Source: Labia minor
Lineage: Eukaryota > Arthropoda > Insecta > Dermaptera > Spongiphoridae
Assembly (NCBI GenBank): GCA_963082975.1
Contig: OY720348.1
Span: forward strand, 60,859,461 to 60,923,460
Direction of reading: 5' to 3'
Length of the DNA: 64,000 bases
Below the pieces are notes generated by a model that made no database searches, was not told the origin of the DNA, and worked only from the letters and a program-made list of their open reading frames with translations. Both the position numbers and the translations under genes were made by a program. Every line of letters starts with the position of its first letter. Positions within the stretch are counted from its first letter, which is position 1. Below are positions 11,494-22,870 of this stretch, one piece after another.

Positions 11494-11700
11494 TACACTC
11501 AGTTAGCAAGAGTGCTAATGATGACTTGGTGAGATGCAGAGAGCAAATGATAGCTGAAGGAAATTGAGGGTGGCGTTTAAGTCGAAAAAAGGTGTGTCGA
11601 AACAGGCAACCAATCAGAAGACCCGTTAAGTAAAAATAAGAAGAGGGGAGTTTGAACCTTTTTTCTACCTCCCTATTATATTTTTTCAATATTTTGATTT
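11494..11700 (-). repeat. Orphan copy of the F-box gene upstream region
   Basis: Close match to the 215 bases directly upstream of each F-box gene (40825-41040 and equivalents). It includes CACTCAGTTAGCAAG, the inverted CCAAT box (CCAATCAGAAGAC) and GAACCTTTTTTCTACCTC. No F-box coding sequence follows on its minus-strand side; a family G repeat lies there instead. So this is either a dispersed repeat that the F-box genes adopted or a promoter left behind. Confidence 0.7.
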
Positions 11701-12633
11701 TATTAATTTTTTATCTCTCTTTGTAAAGACGAAATTATAACTTTAAAATGATTTTAAATGTGTGTAATCAATCAAAAGTCAGAAATTATAATTTAAAAAA
11801 ATCAAAATTCTTCATAAAAAAAAATGGCTTTTTATTTTTTCTAATACATTTACCGTGTATATAATATATAGAGATTCTTTATTTCATTAGATTGAATATT
11901 ATTTATTAGTAATTCATTTAATAAATATCTAATCGTTATTTGAAATTTATTTAATTATTATTTTAGAATTTATGATGCTTAATCCAAATTTAATTCGCAG
12001 CATGGAACATACGATCAGGACTGTCATTTAGTTGGAGGGGAGCGACCTGAACATTTTTTCAAACTTCTTATTTAAACGGATTTTAATATTTTGATTATTA
12101 TTATTAATTAATGTATTATATTTGCATCCCTCCTCGTTTTTGTATTAGATATTGTATCAATATTTTTTATATTTAAAATATTTTAAAATTTTTTAATTAA
12201 TTTCGAAAGAAAATTAAAAATATATTTATACAATTTTTGCTAGTATAATAAAATAAGATCTAATGAAATATATTTATTTTTATCGTCAATTCACAATGTG
12301 TCATTTATTATATTATTAATTTGTGAAATGATTACAAATTTTATGTAAAATCCATTCTCTATTCGTTTAGATCAAAAATAATATATTTAATATTTAATAT
12401 ATTGAATATATTTAATACATACTAGAATCAACTCTTGAATATTTTTTTAAACAAGCGGACTATGGACATCTGTATTATTTATTTTTAATGTTTTGACAAA
12501 GTCCCTTTTGTTGTTTTCTTCTTTTGTATTATGTATTGAGAAAGGTAAGTTTTGGAAAGGGCCTTTTGTTGTATTATTATTGTTTCTCCTTTTTAAGTTA
12601 ACAAAATACAAATATTCATTAATTATGCTCTAA
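11701..12633. other. A+T-rich spacer without genes
   Basis: No coding frame, tRNA-like box or inverted repeat of note was seen. Confidence 0.6.
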
Positions 12634-12806
12634 TTAAACACTTGCAAGCTACTAATGTGTTATTTTATTGTATTGTCATCCAGAATACATAACTCTGAAA
12701 AGTTTCAGAGCGATTGGATGACTGGAAGTGGTCGAAATTTCGATTGCAAGATTTGACGCGAACAGATAAACAAACAAGAAAGCAAGCTAAGAAAAACGTG
12801 GTAAAA
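12634..12806. repeat. Family G repeat, copy 2
   Basis: Second copy of the repeat at 11317-11493, in the same orientation. Here the AAAC microsatellite is shorter and the sequence after ACGTGGTAAAA is unrelated. Confidence 0.7.
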
Positions 12807-12902
12807 ATAGATAAATTAATACGAAAAATAATCTTTTTTTTTTAATTTATAATATAAAATTGTCAGATATATCATCTAAATAGTTAATTATTCATTTATT
12901 TG

Positions 12903-12906
<4 letters not shown>

Positions 12907-12952
<46 letters not shown>
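12907..12952. repeat. TA microsatellite
   Basis: Uninterrupted TA dinucleotide run of about 46 bases. Confidence 0.9.
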
Positions 12953-12956
<4 letters not shown>

Positions 12957-13395
12957 CCACTCTGAAGCCAAACCGATTAACTCCAATTTTTAAAATTTTG
13001 CTAGAATGTAATGTAATGTAATGTAATCTAAAACATATGAAGTGAATATTGAACTTGATAATATAATACATTATACATTTTTCTGTAATAAATAACCCTG
13101 AAGTTAATACAAACTGAATTTTGGGCTTCATTTTCTCAGTTTGTTTATATGTGAAGTTAATCGTTTTGTCTTTTGATAAAATTATAGGATTCTTAAATGT
13201 AATAGATAATTAGTAATAATGTATTTATTAATAGAGCAAATAAAATACTAAATATAAATACTAAGTTAAAAAAATCAGATTTTTATTGATTTAAACTACA
13301 ATTTATGCTATAAAGTATATAAGCTATAACTAAAGAAAATGTTGTTTTCATTATTAAGCCTATTTATTAAACATTGTGTATTAATAAATGTATAT

Positions 13396-15203
13396 TTAAC
13401 TGTGATTTCTGATTAAAATTATTTTACAATAATTACATTCAAAAGGTTTTTCTCCTGAATGCATTATTAAATGTGTTTTTAAAGTTGATTTAATATTAAA
13501 TTTCTTTTCACAATAATTACATTTAAAAGGTTTTTCTCCTGAATGAATTCGTAAATGTGTTTTTAAAGTTGATTTCAGACTAAATTTCTTTTCACAATAA
13601 TTACATTCAAAAGGTTTTTCTCCTGAATGAATTATTAAATGTGTTTTTAAAGTTGATTTCTGATTAAATTTCTTTTGACAATAATTACATTCAAAAGGTT
13701 TTTCTCCTGAATGAATTATTAAATGTGTTTTTAAAGTTGATTTAATATTAAATTTCTTTTCACAATAATTACATTTAAAAGGTTTTTCTCCTGAATGAAT
13801 TAATAAATGTTTATCCAAATTTGATTTCTGATTAAATTTCTTTTTACAATAATTACATTCAAAAGGTTTTTCTCCCGAATGAATTCGTAAATGTGTTTTT
13901 AAAGTTGATTTCAGACTAAATTTATTTTCACAATAATTACATTCAAAAGGTTTTTCTCCTGAACAAATTATTAAATGTGTTTTTAAAGTTGATTTCATAT
14001 TAAATTTCTTTTGACAATAATTACATTCAAAAGGTTTTTCTCCTGAATGAATTATTAAATGTCTTTTTAAAGAAGATTTCAGATTAAATTTCTTTTCACA
14101 ATAATTACATTTAAAAGATTTTTCTCCTGAATGAATTATTAAATGTCTTTTTAAAGTTGATTTCATATTAAATTTCTTTTTACAATAATTACATTCAAAC
14201 GGTTTTTCTCCTGAATGACTTATTAAATGTTTTTTCAAATTTGATTTATCATTAAATTTCTTTTCACAATAATTACATTCAAAAGGTTTTTCTCCTGAAT
14301 GAATTATTAAATGTGTTTTTAAAGTTGATTTAATATTAAATTTCTTTTCACAATAATTACATTTAAAAGGTTTTTCTCCTGAATGAATTAATAAATGTTT
14401 ATCCAAATTTGATTTCTGATTAAATTTCTTTTTACAATAATTACATTCAAAAGGTTTTTCTCCCGAATGAATTCGTAAATGTGTTTTTAAAGTTGATTTC
14501 AGACTAAATTTCTTTTCACAATAATTACATTCAAAAGGTTTTTCTCCTGAATGAATTATTAAATGTGTTTTTAAAGTTGATTTCATATTAAATATCTTTT
14601 TACAATAATTACATTCAAAAGGTTTTTCTCCTGTATGAATTATTAAATGTCTATTTAAATTTGATTTCTGATTAAATTTCTTTTTACAATAATTACATTC
14701 AAAAGGTTTTTCTCCTGAATGAATTATTAAATGTCCATTTAAATGTGATTTTTGATTAAATTTCTCTTTACAATAATTACATTGAAAACGCCTGTCTTCA
14801 GTATGGTTTGAATCAGTTTCTTCTTTAGATTTTTCGTCTAAATCTTTCTCGGTATCCTTTTTGAGTTTTACATCGTTTTTGAAGATTGAAAATATTTTTT
14901 TATGAAAACATTTTTTAAGATGTTTAGATAAAAATTCCTCACTTATAAAATTCATATGACAATAAACACAAGAATATAGAGGACCTAAAAAAAAGAATTG
15001 TTTTCGTTATTTTAAATCATTATATTTTTATATATCTAACTTTTATTTTATAATTCAATTTAAGGAATAATATCATTACAAATAATATTAACCAAAATAA
15101 TTTTAGTGACAATTAACATTACTTTAAATGCAAAAAAACATAGAAATAAAAAATAACCTATATAAATTGGATATTTTGTGTCTTCTTGTGTATAAAGATC
15201 CAT
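13396..15203 (-). CDS. C2H2 zinc-finger protein, 16 fingers plus a broken 17th (copy 2)
   Basis: Sister of the gene at 3126-4627, with the same structure. Exon 1 is 15158-15203 (46 bases, donor here GTTATT), followed by an intron and exon 2 13396-14984, for 544 residues. The atypical N-terminal C-x2-C unit, the acidic linker and RRFQCNYC are shared. There are 16 regular C-x2-C-x12-H-x3-H fingers. In finger 10 the last histidine ligand is cysteine (HLIIC). Fingers 4-6 and 11-13 are nearly the same block, an internal duplication. In finger 17 a one-base loss after CNYCK shifts the frame, and the protein stops at NHS; the lost ending is still readable in another frame down to an HNV-stop like that of copy 1. 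This is probably still a DNA-binding protein. Its larger, different finger array suggests a different target. Confidence 0.82.
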
Positions 15204-15442
15204 TTTAATTGATTAATGTAATATCAATTATAAAATATATACTAGATAATAAGTAATATAAACCAGATGGTCTGTGATATAAACGTTTTATATTTTGATT
15301 TTGATTTACAATTAAAATATACCAAATTTTGTCATTAAGAAAGCAATCAGGTGTGTAACACGCAAATTGGACTTCCGGGAATCATATATGATTTTACTAT
15401 TATTTTTGTTAGATGGCGCTGCTGACGACAAATTACATTTTT

Positions 15443-15610
15443 ACCGACCGACGATAGGAAGTGAAATTTCACATGTGGAGATTTTTACATTTCTCCTCGA
15501 ATCATCCATTTTCTTAATAGAAAAAAGTATTTTTAGCATGATGTCTGTCCGTCTGTCCTTCTGTCCGTCCGTCCGTTGTGTGTCCTTAAAGACGTGTACA
15601 GCTTGAAATA
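15443..15610 (-). repeat. Family A repeat, truncated
   Basis: Counterpart of 4873-5040 upstream of zinc-finger gene 2. It has a longer GTCC microsatellite and a small deletion after the terminus. Confidence 0.7.
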
Positions 15611-15724
15611 AAATTACGAAATATAGATCATGTTATATCCACAGGCCATACTTTTGTGCATTAATATTTACCGTTAAGTGCTGTATGTTTTATTAATATT
15701 TTTTTTTAATTTATGTTCTTTTAA

Positions 15725-16115
15725 ATTTAAATTATTTGAGCGACGGCTCGGTGAACCATGTATTAATATTATCAGCCAAACTCGATAATATGGAATATTT
15801 CTTTTAATGACTGAGCGGCAGCTCGGAGAACCAGCTATGATCTAATAATGTACCGGTTATGATCTAAGAAAAGCATAGCAGAAATGTCAGTTTTATCTCT
15901 AAATAAATGATTTTTTTGGTCATTCTTTTCTTTTTTTCAGGGTATTAATGCGTACGTTGAAGTGGTGTAAGTTTTATGACCAATTTTTTTTTAATTTATG
16001 TTCTTTTAAATTATTTAAATGGCGATTCAGTGAGTCTGGTATTAGTATTATCAGCCAAACCCGATAATAAGGAATCATTTTTTTATTTACCGGGCGGTGG
16101 CTCGGTGAACCAGGT
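15725..16115 (+). repeat. Family E hairpin modules, two cores
   Basis: The first core-and-module set is at 15725-15830 and the second at 16015-16112 (ACCGGGCGGTGGCTCGGTGA, CAGCCAAACCCGATAATAAG). The first set corresponds to 5177-5272 beside zinc-finger gene 1. The second appears to be a further local duplication. Confidence 0.6.
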
Positions 16116-16339
16116 ACTATTATTTATAAATAATAACCATTAATATTAATATTATTGAAGTTTTAAAAAAATTAAAAATCAATAATTTTCAGATTAGGTG
16201 AAATATAAAAAAAAGGTATCGCTTTAATGATATCTTTTAAATCGAAATATGATATAAAAAGAAAAATTGAGACACAGATGAAAAGCAAATAATGATTGTA
16301 AGGTCAATCGGAATAAGATGATGTGAGGAGGGAGGCAAA

Positions 16340-16625
16340 AAACCCACACACATTTTTTTTTGGAATCAGAATGACTTGAAACATTGAGATCTGTTAAAAA
16401 TCTCTTGTTGGTAGTGATCCAGGACTACAATACAATAAAATCAAAAGAAAAAAAATCAAACTATATATTTAATTTATAATATTTAATTACACACACCTAC
16501 GTTTTTTTAAATCAGAACCTTTTGAAACATGGAGATCTGTGAAAAAAGGCCTATCGAAGGTGAATAAGGATTACAAGTACTTTACTCCCAAAAAACTAAG
16601 AAATTTTGTTTGAAATGAAAAATAA
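16340..16625 (+). repeat. Minor dispersed repeat, two tandem copies
   Basis: Two related stretches start with CACACAC and continue AATCAGAA...TTGAAACAT(G/T)GAGAT. A third copy is at about 6920-7030. Non-coding. Confidence 0.5.
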
Positions 16626-17189
16626 TAATAATTATTATTATTATATTAGATAGATTATTATTATTTAAGGATTTCAAGAATAGAAGACTATCACTGCCAT
16701 TTGTTTTCATGATCCTTGGCAAAAAAGTGTATAGAGCTATCTTCTTCGAGGCACGGTCAATAAATTAACCGTTTCTTGTCTATTTTAATTTTACCATTGG
16801 CTAAACTCTTCCAATATAAGATGCTAACAAGAAAATAAATTAAAAAAAAAATATTAAATATGACTCATGCATAACTGACAAATATTTATGTTTTTAAATT
16901 TAAATACAGAATTTTTTAACTTTGATTTATATATATTTGATTGATATATAGTAGATGTATACATCGCTTTCAAATTTAAAAGTAAAAATAGACATCGAAA
17001 AATTATATAAAAGGGGATAATTTATTTTGATATTATATATATATACTATAAATTATTTGATAATTTTATTAATATTTATAGTATAGAGTGATTTATGAAC
17101 TATGCATATTAAAATAAACAAAAACCTGTATTTAAAGAAATTATTATTTTCAGTGGGCGAAGTAATATAATAAATACGATAATAAAATA

Positions 17190-17285
17190 AGCTGGAGTGT
17201 CTCCACTCAACTATCTCGCAATTTGAATTGGATTAAATAACATATATTATATTTCAATTAAATTTAAATAAATTAATGTAATTTC
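17190..17285 (+). repeat. Family C repeat, 5' part only
   Basis: Starts AGCTGGAGTGTCTCCACTC and follows the family for about 95 bases, then diverges. Confidence 0.6.
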
Positions 17286-17550
17286 AAAGTAGAAAAGTTA
17301 TAAAAAGAAAAGTTAATTTATATCTACTAAAATTTGAATTATTGGTGAAAATATAGGAAGTGGTTCTCGGAGGGGGGGAGGAAAATGTTTTTTGCCCTTT
17401 TACACATATAATTTTCAAAAAAATATTTTATCTCAAATTTTAAAATTTAAAAATCTAGAAAAATATATTTAATGCAAAAGCATGTGTTTTAGTGATCCAT
17501 ATTCAATTAATATCCACAAATAATATAATATTTTTTAGCGGTTTTTTGGA

Positions 17551-17860
17551 GGCAGCTAGCCGAGAGTGTAGCGTAGTAATTTTCTACACAAGAAGTCGGC
17601 GTTCGATTCCAACTAAGAACAAATTTTTTTAATAAAATTCAATTTCACATTAGCTGCCTCCGACTCCAGGAACTGCCAGTTATATATATCAATTGTGGGG
17701 AGACGAAACCGACAGCCACCGATTTGTAGATCAAGGACGCGAAGAAATTAGGAGACGATAGTTTGGATAGGGATGGCACAAGATAAGAACAATAAGAGGG
17801 ATGTTGTTATCGGATCTAAGACGAGCACCACAGAGAGATTTATTTTAATTATTGATTTTC
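17551..17860 (+). repeat. tRNA-derived SINE
   Basis: The head carries RNA polymerase III internal promoter motifs at tRNA spacing: an A-box-like TAGCCGAGAGTG at 17557-17568 and a B box GTTCGATTCC at 17601-17610. The head does not fold into a full tRNA, as expected for a SINE. An unrelated body follows (GAGACGAAACCGACAGCC). The right end is uncertain. Confidence 0.55.
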
Positions 17861-18637
17861 AATATTTTAACAGAATCGACTTAGAAAAATTTCTTAACTA
17901 AGTGAATAATATCCATAAATATTATTCCAATATTTAATTTGTATGAATAATAAAAAAATTTAATGATAATTCTCCAATACCATTCAAGTATCCTTGGAAC
18001 GAAAGATTACTCAATAGTATAAATTTATCTAGTAGATTGAAAATTAAAGTTTTTGGGGGTACTGATTTAATTTATCGATATGAAATAACGATAGAGAAGG
18101 GGGGTATTTATTATTTATTTTTTTTTGAATAATAAAAATTAAGAAATTGTCCTTGTACTGATTAAATAAATCCATTACTTGCATTCCAATTAATTGCATA
18201 GATAATATGAATATCACACATTAAGACAAAAAAATATATAATAATAATAAAAATAATAATAATGATAATTTTTTTTTCGAAATAATAAAAGGGTAATAAT
18301 AGTTGGTCAAGTTAAATGGAGTGTGGGGATGGAAAAAGTGGGCTGGATACTTTTTTTGGTATGCAGGGCGTAACGATAACCAATCAGCTGACGATGATTC
18401 AGTCGCTACAAACAAAGAAGGCCGTTGTCTATCTATTTGGCATCTTGTAGAAAAAGTAAGAGTGAAGTTCAACTATTCGATATTACGCCCCTCCCGCAAT
18501 CGGTCATTTCATTTTTTAGAATAATTAAGGGCGGAAACTTTTTCTTTAGGGTTATGCAAAGCTAAGTCCGTAAAAGGTTTTAATTAAATCATATATGAAA
18601 TATTGAGACTCAATATTACATAATTTTTGCTTTTTAA

Positions 18638-18640
<3 letters not shown>
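17861..18640. other. Spacer, no gene assigned
   Basis: Mostly A+T-rich. About 18303-18545 is richer in G+C and contains CCAATCAGCTG and ATTACGCCCCTCCCGC. Its frames on either strand match nothing known to me. A promoter or an old element are both possible. Confidence 0.4.

Positions 18641-18690
<50 letters not shown>
18641..18690. repeat. TA microsatellite
   Basis: About 50 bases of TA repeats. Confidence 0.9.
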
Positions 18691-18693
<3 letters not shown>

Positions 18694-18837
18694 ATGGATA
18701 GTTTAATTCTTTAATTAAAAATAAGAAATTAGAATCTATAGAAGGCCGGTTCTAGCGTTTTGAGCGCCTCGGGCAAAACAAAATTTGGCACCCTTTCATA
18801 CAAGAATATATAAATTTACTAGAAATTAAAAAAAAAA

Positions 18838-19040
18838 TAAGCTGGATTGTCTCCACTCGACTATCTCGCAATTTGAATTGGATTAAATAACATATATTAT
18901 ATTTAAAGTAAATTTAATTAATTATAAATTATAAATTAAAATTAATAAATAATATTTATTAAACTAATTTATGTTTGGCTCTTTGTTGATGACACCATGT
19001 CACGTGCTGGCGCGTGATTTGCAGTTTTGAACATTTGCAG
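18838..19040 (+). repeat. Family C repeat, 5' part
   Basis: Follows 5796-6000 closely (CTGGATTGTCTCCACTCGAC to GCGTGATTTGCAGTTTT), then diverges. Confidence 0.65.
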
Positions 19041-19127
19041 TGGCCAAATCAAAAAACATAAATATGTGTGTCCAATGGGTGTATATGTAATGTCAATATT
19101 CAAACCAGGTGGGAGATGGATAAAGTT

Positions 19128-19188
19128 GAAACAAAGTTTTTAGCGCCACCATGCGGTTGTAGTCACCAACTAATAAAACAAAAATCGG

Positions 19189-19222
<34 letters not shown>

Positions 19223-19381
19223 GTAATATTGGGAAATATAAAACTAACATTTTTGTGAAAACGCATAATTTTTTATTTCCCAATATTCCTTCAAAAAAAA
19301 AAAAAAAAAAAAAAACAAGCCCGATTTTTTTTCGATTAGTTGGTGACTACAACCGCATGGTGGCGCTGAAAACTTGGTTTC
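19128..19381. mobile_element. Long palindrome / fold-back element
   Basis: Two arms of about 110 bases are reverse complements of each other. The outer part has AGCGCCACCATGCGGTTG and GTAGTCACCAACTA, then a long T (or A) run, then TATTGGGAAATA. The loop is about 36 bases. A diverged relative of the outer arm is at 34450-34545. Non-coding; the two arms could pair as a strong hairpin in RNA. Confidence 0.75.
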
Positions 19382-19656
19382 AAAAATTAATATTGAGTGT
19401 CCTGGTCTTATAGATGTTCTTTGATTCAAACTTTAATCCTTTTTATCTTAAAAACTAGGAATTTCCCCTCTATATTGCCTAAGGAAAAAAGTTTCTTAGA
19501 ATTAAAGAAGAAATCCACTAACAAAGTTTTATCAAATTCCGAGAGGTGACACGTCTCCTGGACAATTACCAAAGATTTATTTATTCTTCGATTTTAAATT
19601 AATCTTTGATAATGTTCTCATAAATGGCTGTTAATAAAAACATTAGGTATATAAGA

Positions 19657-19657
<1 letters not shown>

Positions 19658-19697
<40 letters not shown>
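19658..19697. repeat. TA microsatellite
   Basis: About 40 bases of TA repeats. Confidence 0.9.
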
Positions 19698-19702
<5 letters not shown>

Positions 19703-19776
19703 AATTAAGATTTAATTCATGGAATGTCGATATTTACCTGTACCTATAAAATAAGTTGACCTGTGGCCAGGTCCGA

Positions 19777-20382
19777 ACCGACCGACGGTTTGAAGTAAAT
19801 TAATTTCCAGCTACAGAAATAATTTCAAATAATTTTAATATATCTATTAATGTAATAAAAAACAGATATGGATATAACATAAATATTTTTAATTTTATTT
19901 TATTTATAATATATATGTAAGACCAGGCTGTGACGTCATGAATGGCTGGATGACGTCATATAATTTTAAATTAAGAAAAAAACTAATAAAGATGATTTTT
20001 CTCGAGAATAAAACCACCACAAAGTGCATGATTCGTGGTGATATATAAAAAAATCTCCTCATGTGAAATTTGGTGTGAAAATAACCCTTCCCTTCCTATC
20101 GTCGATCGCTAATACTACCACTTCCGGTTTCCGGATTTGCACCAAAAGTTGACCAATTCATCCCACTGATGCATTAAGTAAATATACCAAATTTCATCGA
20201 AATCCGTTCAGCCGTTTAGGCTGTACACATCTATACGGACAGACGGACGGACGGACGGACAGACATTATGCTAAAAATACTTTTTTCTGTTAAGAAAATG
20301 CATGATTCGTGGAGATATGTAAAAATCTCCACATGTGAAATTTGGTGTGAAAACAATACCTCCCTTACTATCGTCGGTCGGT
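19777..20382 (+). repeat. Family A element, complete copy 2
   Basis: About 606 bases with ACCGACCGACG termini. It closely matches copy 1 at 2048-2649, including the two TGACGTCA octamers (19931 and 19951). The match also extends about 25 bases to the left of the terminus (TAAGTTGA...GGCCAGGTCCGA). So either the true end is further out or both copies descend from one insertion. Confidence 0.78.
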
Positions 20383-20704
20383 AAAAATAACAAAAAATTG
20401 TTCTTTTTTGTATTTTCTAACAGTTGTTAATCAAGTTTTTTAATATTAAATATTTTTGTGTTTGGTAGGGGAGGCGTCAAATTCATTTACACATTAATTT
20501 TTTAATATAAGAAGAAATTAAAGAGGTATGAAAGAACGATACAAATTTGATAGAAAAGACATTTTTTTAATTATTATCTTCAAAATAGTTTCACTTTTAA
20601 AGCATATTTCCAAACAATAGACATATAAATTTGTAATTTCTAATTAGATTTTTAAATTTATTAATTATTCACTTATTCAATTATAGGAAAATAAAAAAAG
20701 AAAA

Positions 20705-21790
20705 ATGAATGAATATAATCCAATAAAACAAAAAATTATTTCATTAATAGAAGAAATTAGAAAGGTATCAACGAAAGATAACAATTTTATAGAAATGATT
20801 TGATAAATTCAAGTGAAATTAACAGAACAACTGATTTTTCAATATAATATATTTGATAAAAGAAAAACAAAATAACCTCAAGAAGTTTCAATATCAAATA
20901 TTTATATAAAAAATATCTGAAAATTAACTAAAATTCTATTTACATTATATTTTTCTACAATAACAATTCAATTATTTCAACCTTTAATTGATAAGATTAA
21001 TTTATAAAATTTTTGTTAATAACGCAATATTGTGTGTTTCATCCTAAAAAAAACCTCTTATTTTGTACGTCCTACGCAAGGACAACGCTTATCAAGCCGG
21101 TTATATCAATGAGGTGTCCTATGATCAGTAGAATGGGTCCTTTCAATCTTTACCTTGATTTTCTTGATCGGAGGCGCTATCAAGTATCTTTACCTCAATG
21201 TTGTTCCCGGAGGCTGGGTTGACTCCGTCCCACAGACCCCACCTAGGGAAATTCCCTTGGCAGGCCCGGGACTTGAACTTGGGGCCATGTGAATGTGAGG
21301 CAGGTTCGCTACCCACACACCTAAGATCATCATCCTAAGACTAAACACAATTTATAATTAATTAGAACTTTCATTATAAAATTATAAAATACATTTTAAA
21401 TTAATAATTTTTTTCAGGTTGTTTCTTCACTTGATGAGTTAAGCGAAACAATTTTGGATGGTCCAACAGAAAAAGGAGATAAACATTTAGGAAGCATCTA
21501 AAAAGGGAGATTACAATGCTATTTAATATTTTTGTAATCTACAATCATCCAATATTAATGTAAAAAATAAAAAAAATGATAATAATTATACTCCATTACA
21601 TTATGGAGTAAAATCAAGTAATTTAATTATAATCAAATATTTAATTGAAAAAGGAGCGGATGTGAATGCCAAGGATTCAAACGGATATGGACTATATACT
21701 ATATCTCACATATGTTATTATTGTACTCGGTTGGTAAACGTCGGCGCGGCCATTTGTGGTGTGGGGATTTCAACAACTGCATTTTTGTAA
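20705..21790 (+). pseudogene. Ankyrin-repeat gene remnant
   Basis: From 21476 a frame reads EASKKGDYNAI, a TAA, then a stretch ending with YTPLHYGVKSS and YLIEKGADVNAKDSNGYG. That is a clear ankyrin repeat (TPLH, then GADVNAKD). One in-frame stop and a loss of pattern after GYG show it is dead or a lost exon. Upstream, ATGAATGAATATAATCC at 20705 begins a short lysine/glutamate-rich frame with LIEEIRKVSTKDNNF, and a diverged second copy of that piece lies at 20510-20560. A SINE (21048-21329) sits between the two parts. Linking the parts as one former gene is inference. Confidence 0.5.
21048..21329 (-). mobile_element. tRNA-derived SINE with target duplication
   Basis: On the minus strand the head reads GTGTGGGTAGCGAACCTGCC (A-box-like) and then AAGTTCAAGTCCCGGGCC (B box). 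The body follows, with CTCCGGGAACAACATTGAG and TTGTCCTTGCGTAGGACG. Nine-base direct repeats TCATCCTAA flank it at 21039-21047 and 21330-21338, which supports retroposition. A headless copy is at 35500-35630. Confidence 0.7.
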
Positions 21791-22097
21791 ATACCTCTAT
21801 TATTATTTAATTTTTTAATGACTTATATGAAAATGAGAATAATTAATGAATATTGACTAGGGAATTTGTAGAAAATTAAGCATTCATTGAAGCGCGGTAT
21901 TATATTTACAATTTTTTTTTCTCTTTAATTATATTTATTTATTTGTGTTCCAACCTTTCCCTTTTCGGGTTTAGGGTCAAAAATACATTATTTACAAAAT
22001 TGATTTTTTACATATATGTAAATTAAATTTTGTCTTTTACTCTTCCGTCTTTTGTTCCCCTACAACTGCTTCCCACTTGAACCAGAGGTTGCACAAT

Positions 22098-22620
22098 TCA
22101 CTCACTGGTAATTAGTAATTTTTTCCAGTAGTTCCAGTAGTTCCAGCGTCTTCGTAAATCGTCTGTCAGTCTTTTTTCTTTCTTCGTTAGTTTCACTGTC
22201 AATCCTTTACATTGTAAGATATGTGGCAGACTCTCTTTTCCTTCCTTACATAGCCTACAGTCTCTCCAACTTCCGTTCCCGCACTTCATCTTAACCCATG
22301 CCGTCTTGTCCTGCATTTTAATGTCTGTTTTATCTAGGTAATCTTCTCTGATTGGTCTGTCCTTAATGTCTTTGTAATAAACATAAAAATTTGTCTGTGT
22401 CTTTCCAGTACGTCTGGATGTTTTGATCCTCCAACCTTACTAAAATGTCTGTCATGGTCTTCTTAGTTTCTTCTTCACTTCCTTCTTCATACTTCATTAG
22501 AAGATCTGGACGTCCCGTCTCTTGCTCAATTTCCTTTAGAAGGTTCCCCCATCGTCCTGGTTGCTCGTTTCTCTGGTTATCACCCTGAGGCATAATTTCG
22601 GCCATCTTCCTTCCTCCATC
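22098..22620 (-). pseudogene. LINE (non-LTR retrotransposon) ORF2 3' end
   Basis: The minus-strand frames give WVKMKCGNGSWRDCRLC then KESLPHILQC. This C-x2-C...H-x4-C unit is typical of the C-terminus of many LINE ORF2 proteins, where it follows the reverse transcriptase. The upstream piece (22363-22605) is in a different frame. The matching frame continues between the pieces as YYKDIKDRPIRED, so one base change split them. The reverse transcriptase core is absent. The fragment is 5'-truncated, as LINE copies usually are. Confidence 0.65.
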
Positions 22621-22819
22621 TTCATAATTCCAATTATATATTTAAATATTCCCAGCGTTGCATCTATATCTCTTTAATTTTAGAAAATAATTATATAAAA
22701 CAATAAATTTGAAATAATCAATTATAAATCTATAAGAAATATCAAAAAGTTAAAACAAAAAAAAATTGTAATGAAGACACAAACAAAATTCAAATCAAAT
22801 TAATAGAATAACTAAAAAG

Positions 22820-22870
22820 TACCTGGTTTATCGGGTTTGGCTGATAATATTAATAAATTTCTTTGGGCGT
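22820..22870 (-). repeat. Family E core fragment, reversed
   Basis: GTACCTGGTTTATCGGGTTT and GGCTGATAATATTAATA are the reverse complement of the family E core. Only one side of the repeat is kept. Confidence 0.5.

Noticed and set aside
18303-18524. 73-residue plus-strand frame in a G+C-richer patch
   Set aside because: Tryptophan-rich translation without domain. The patch also has promoter-like boxes and could be regulatory or a repeat.
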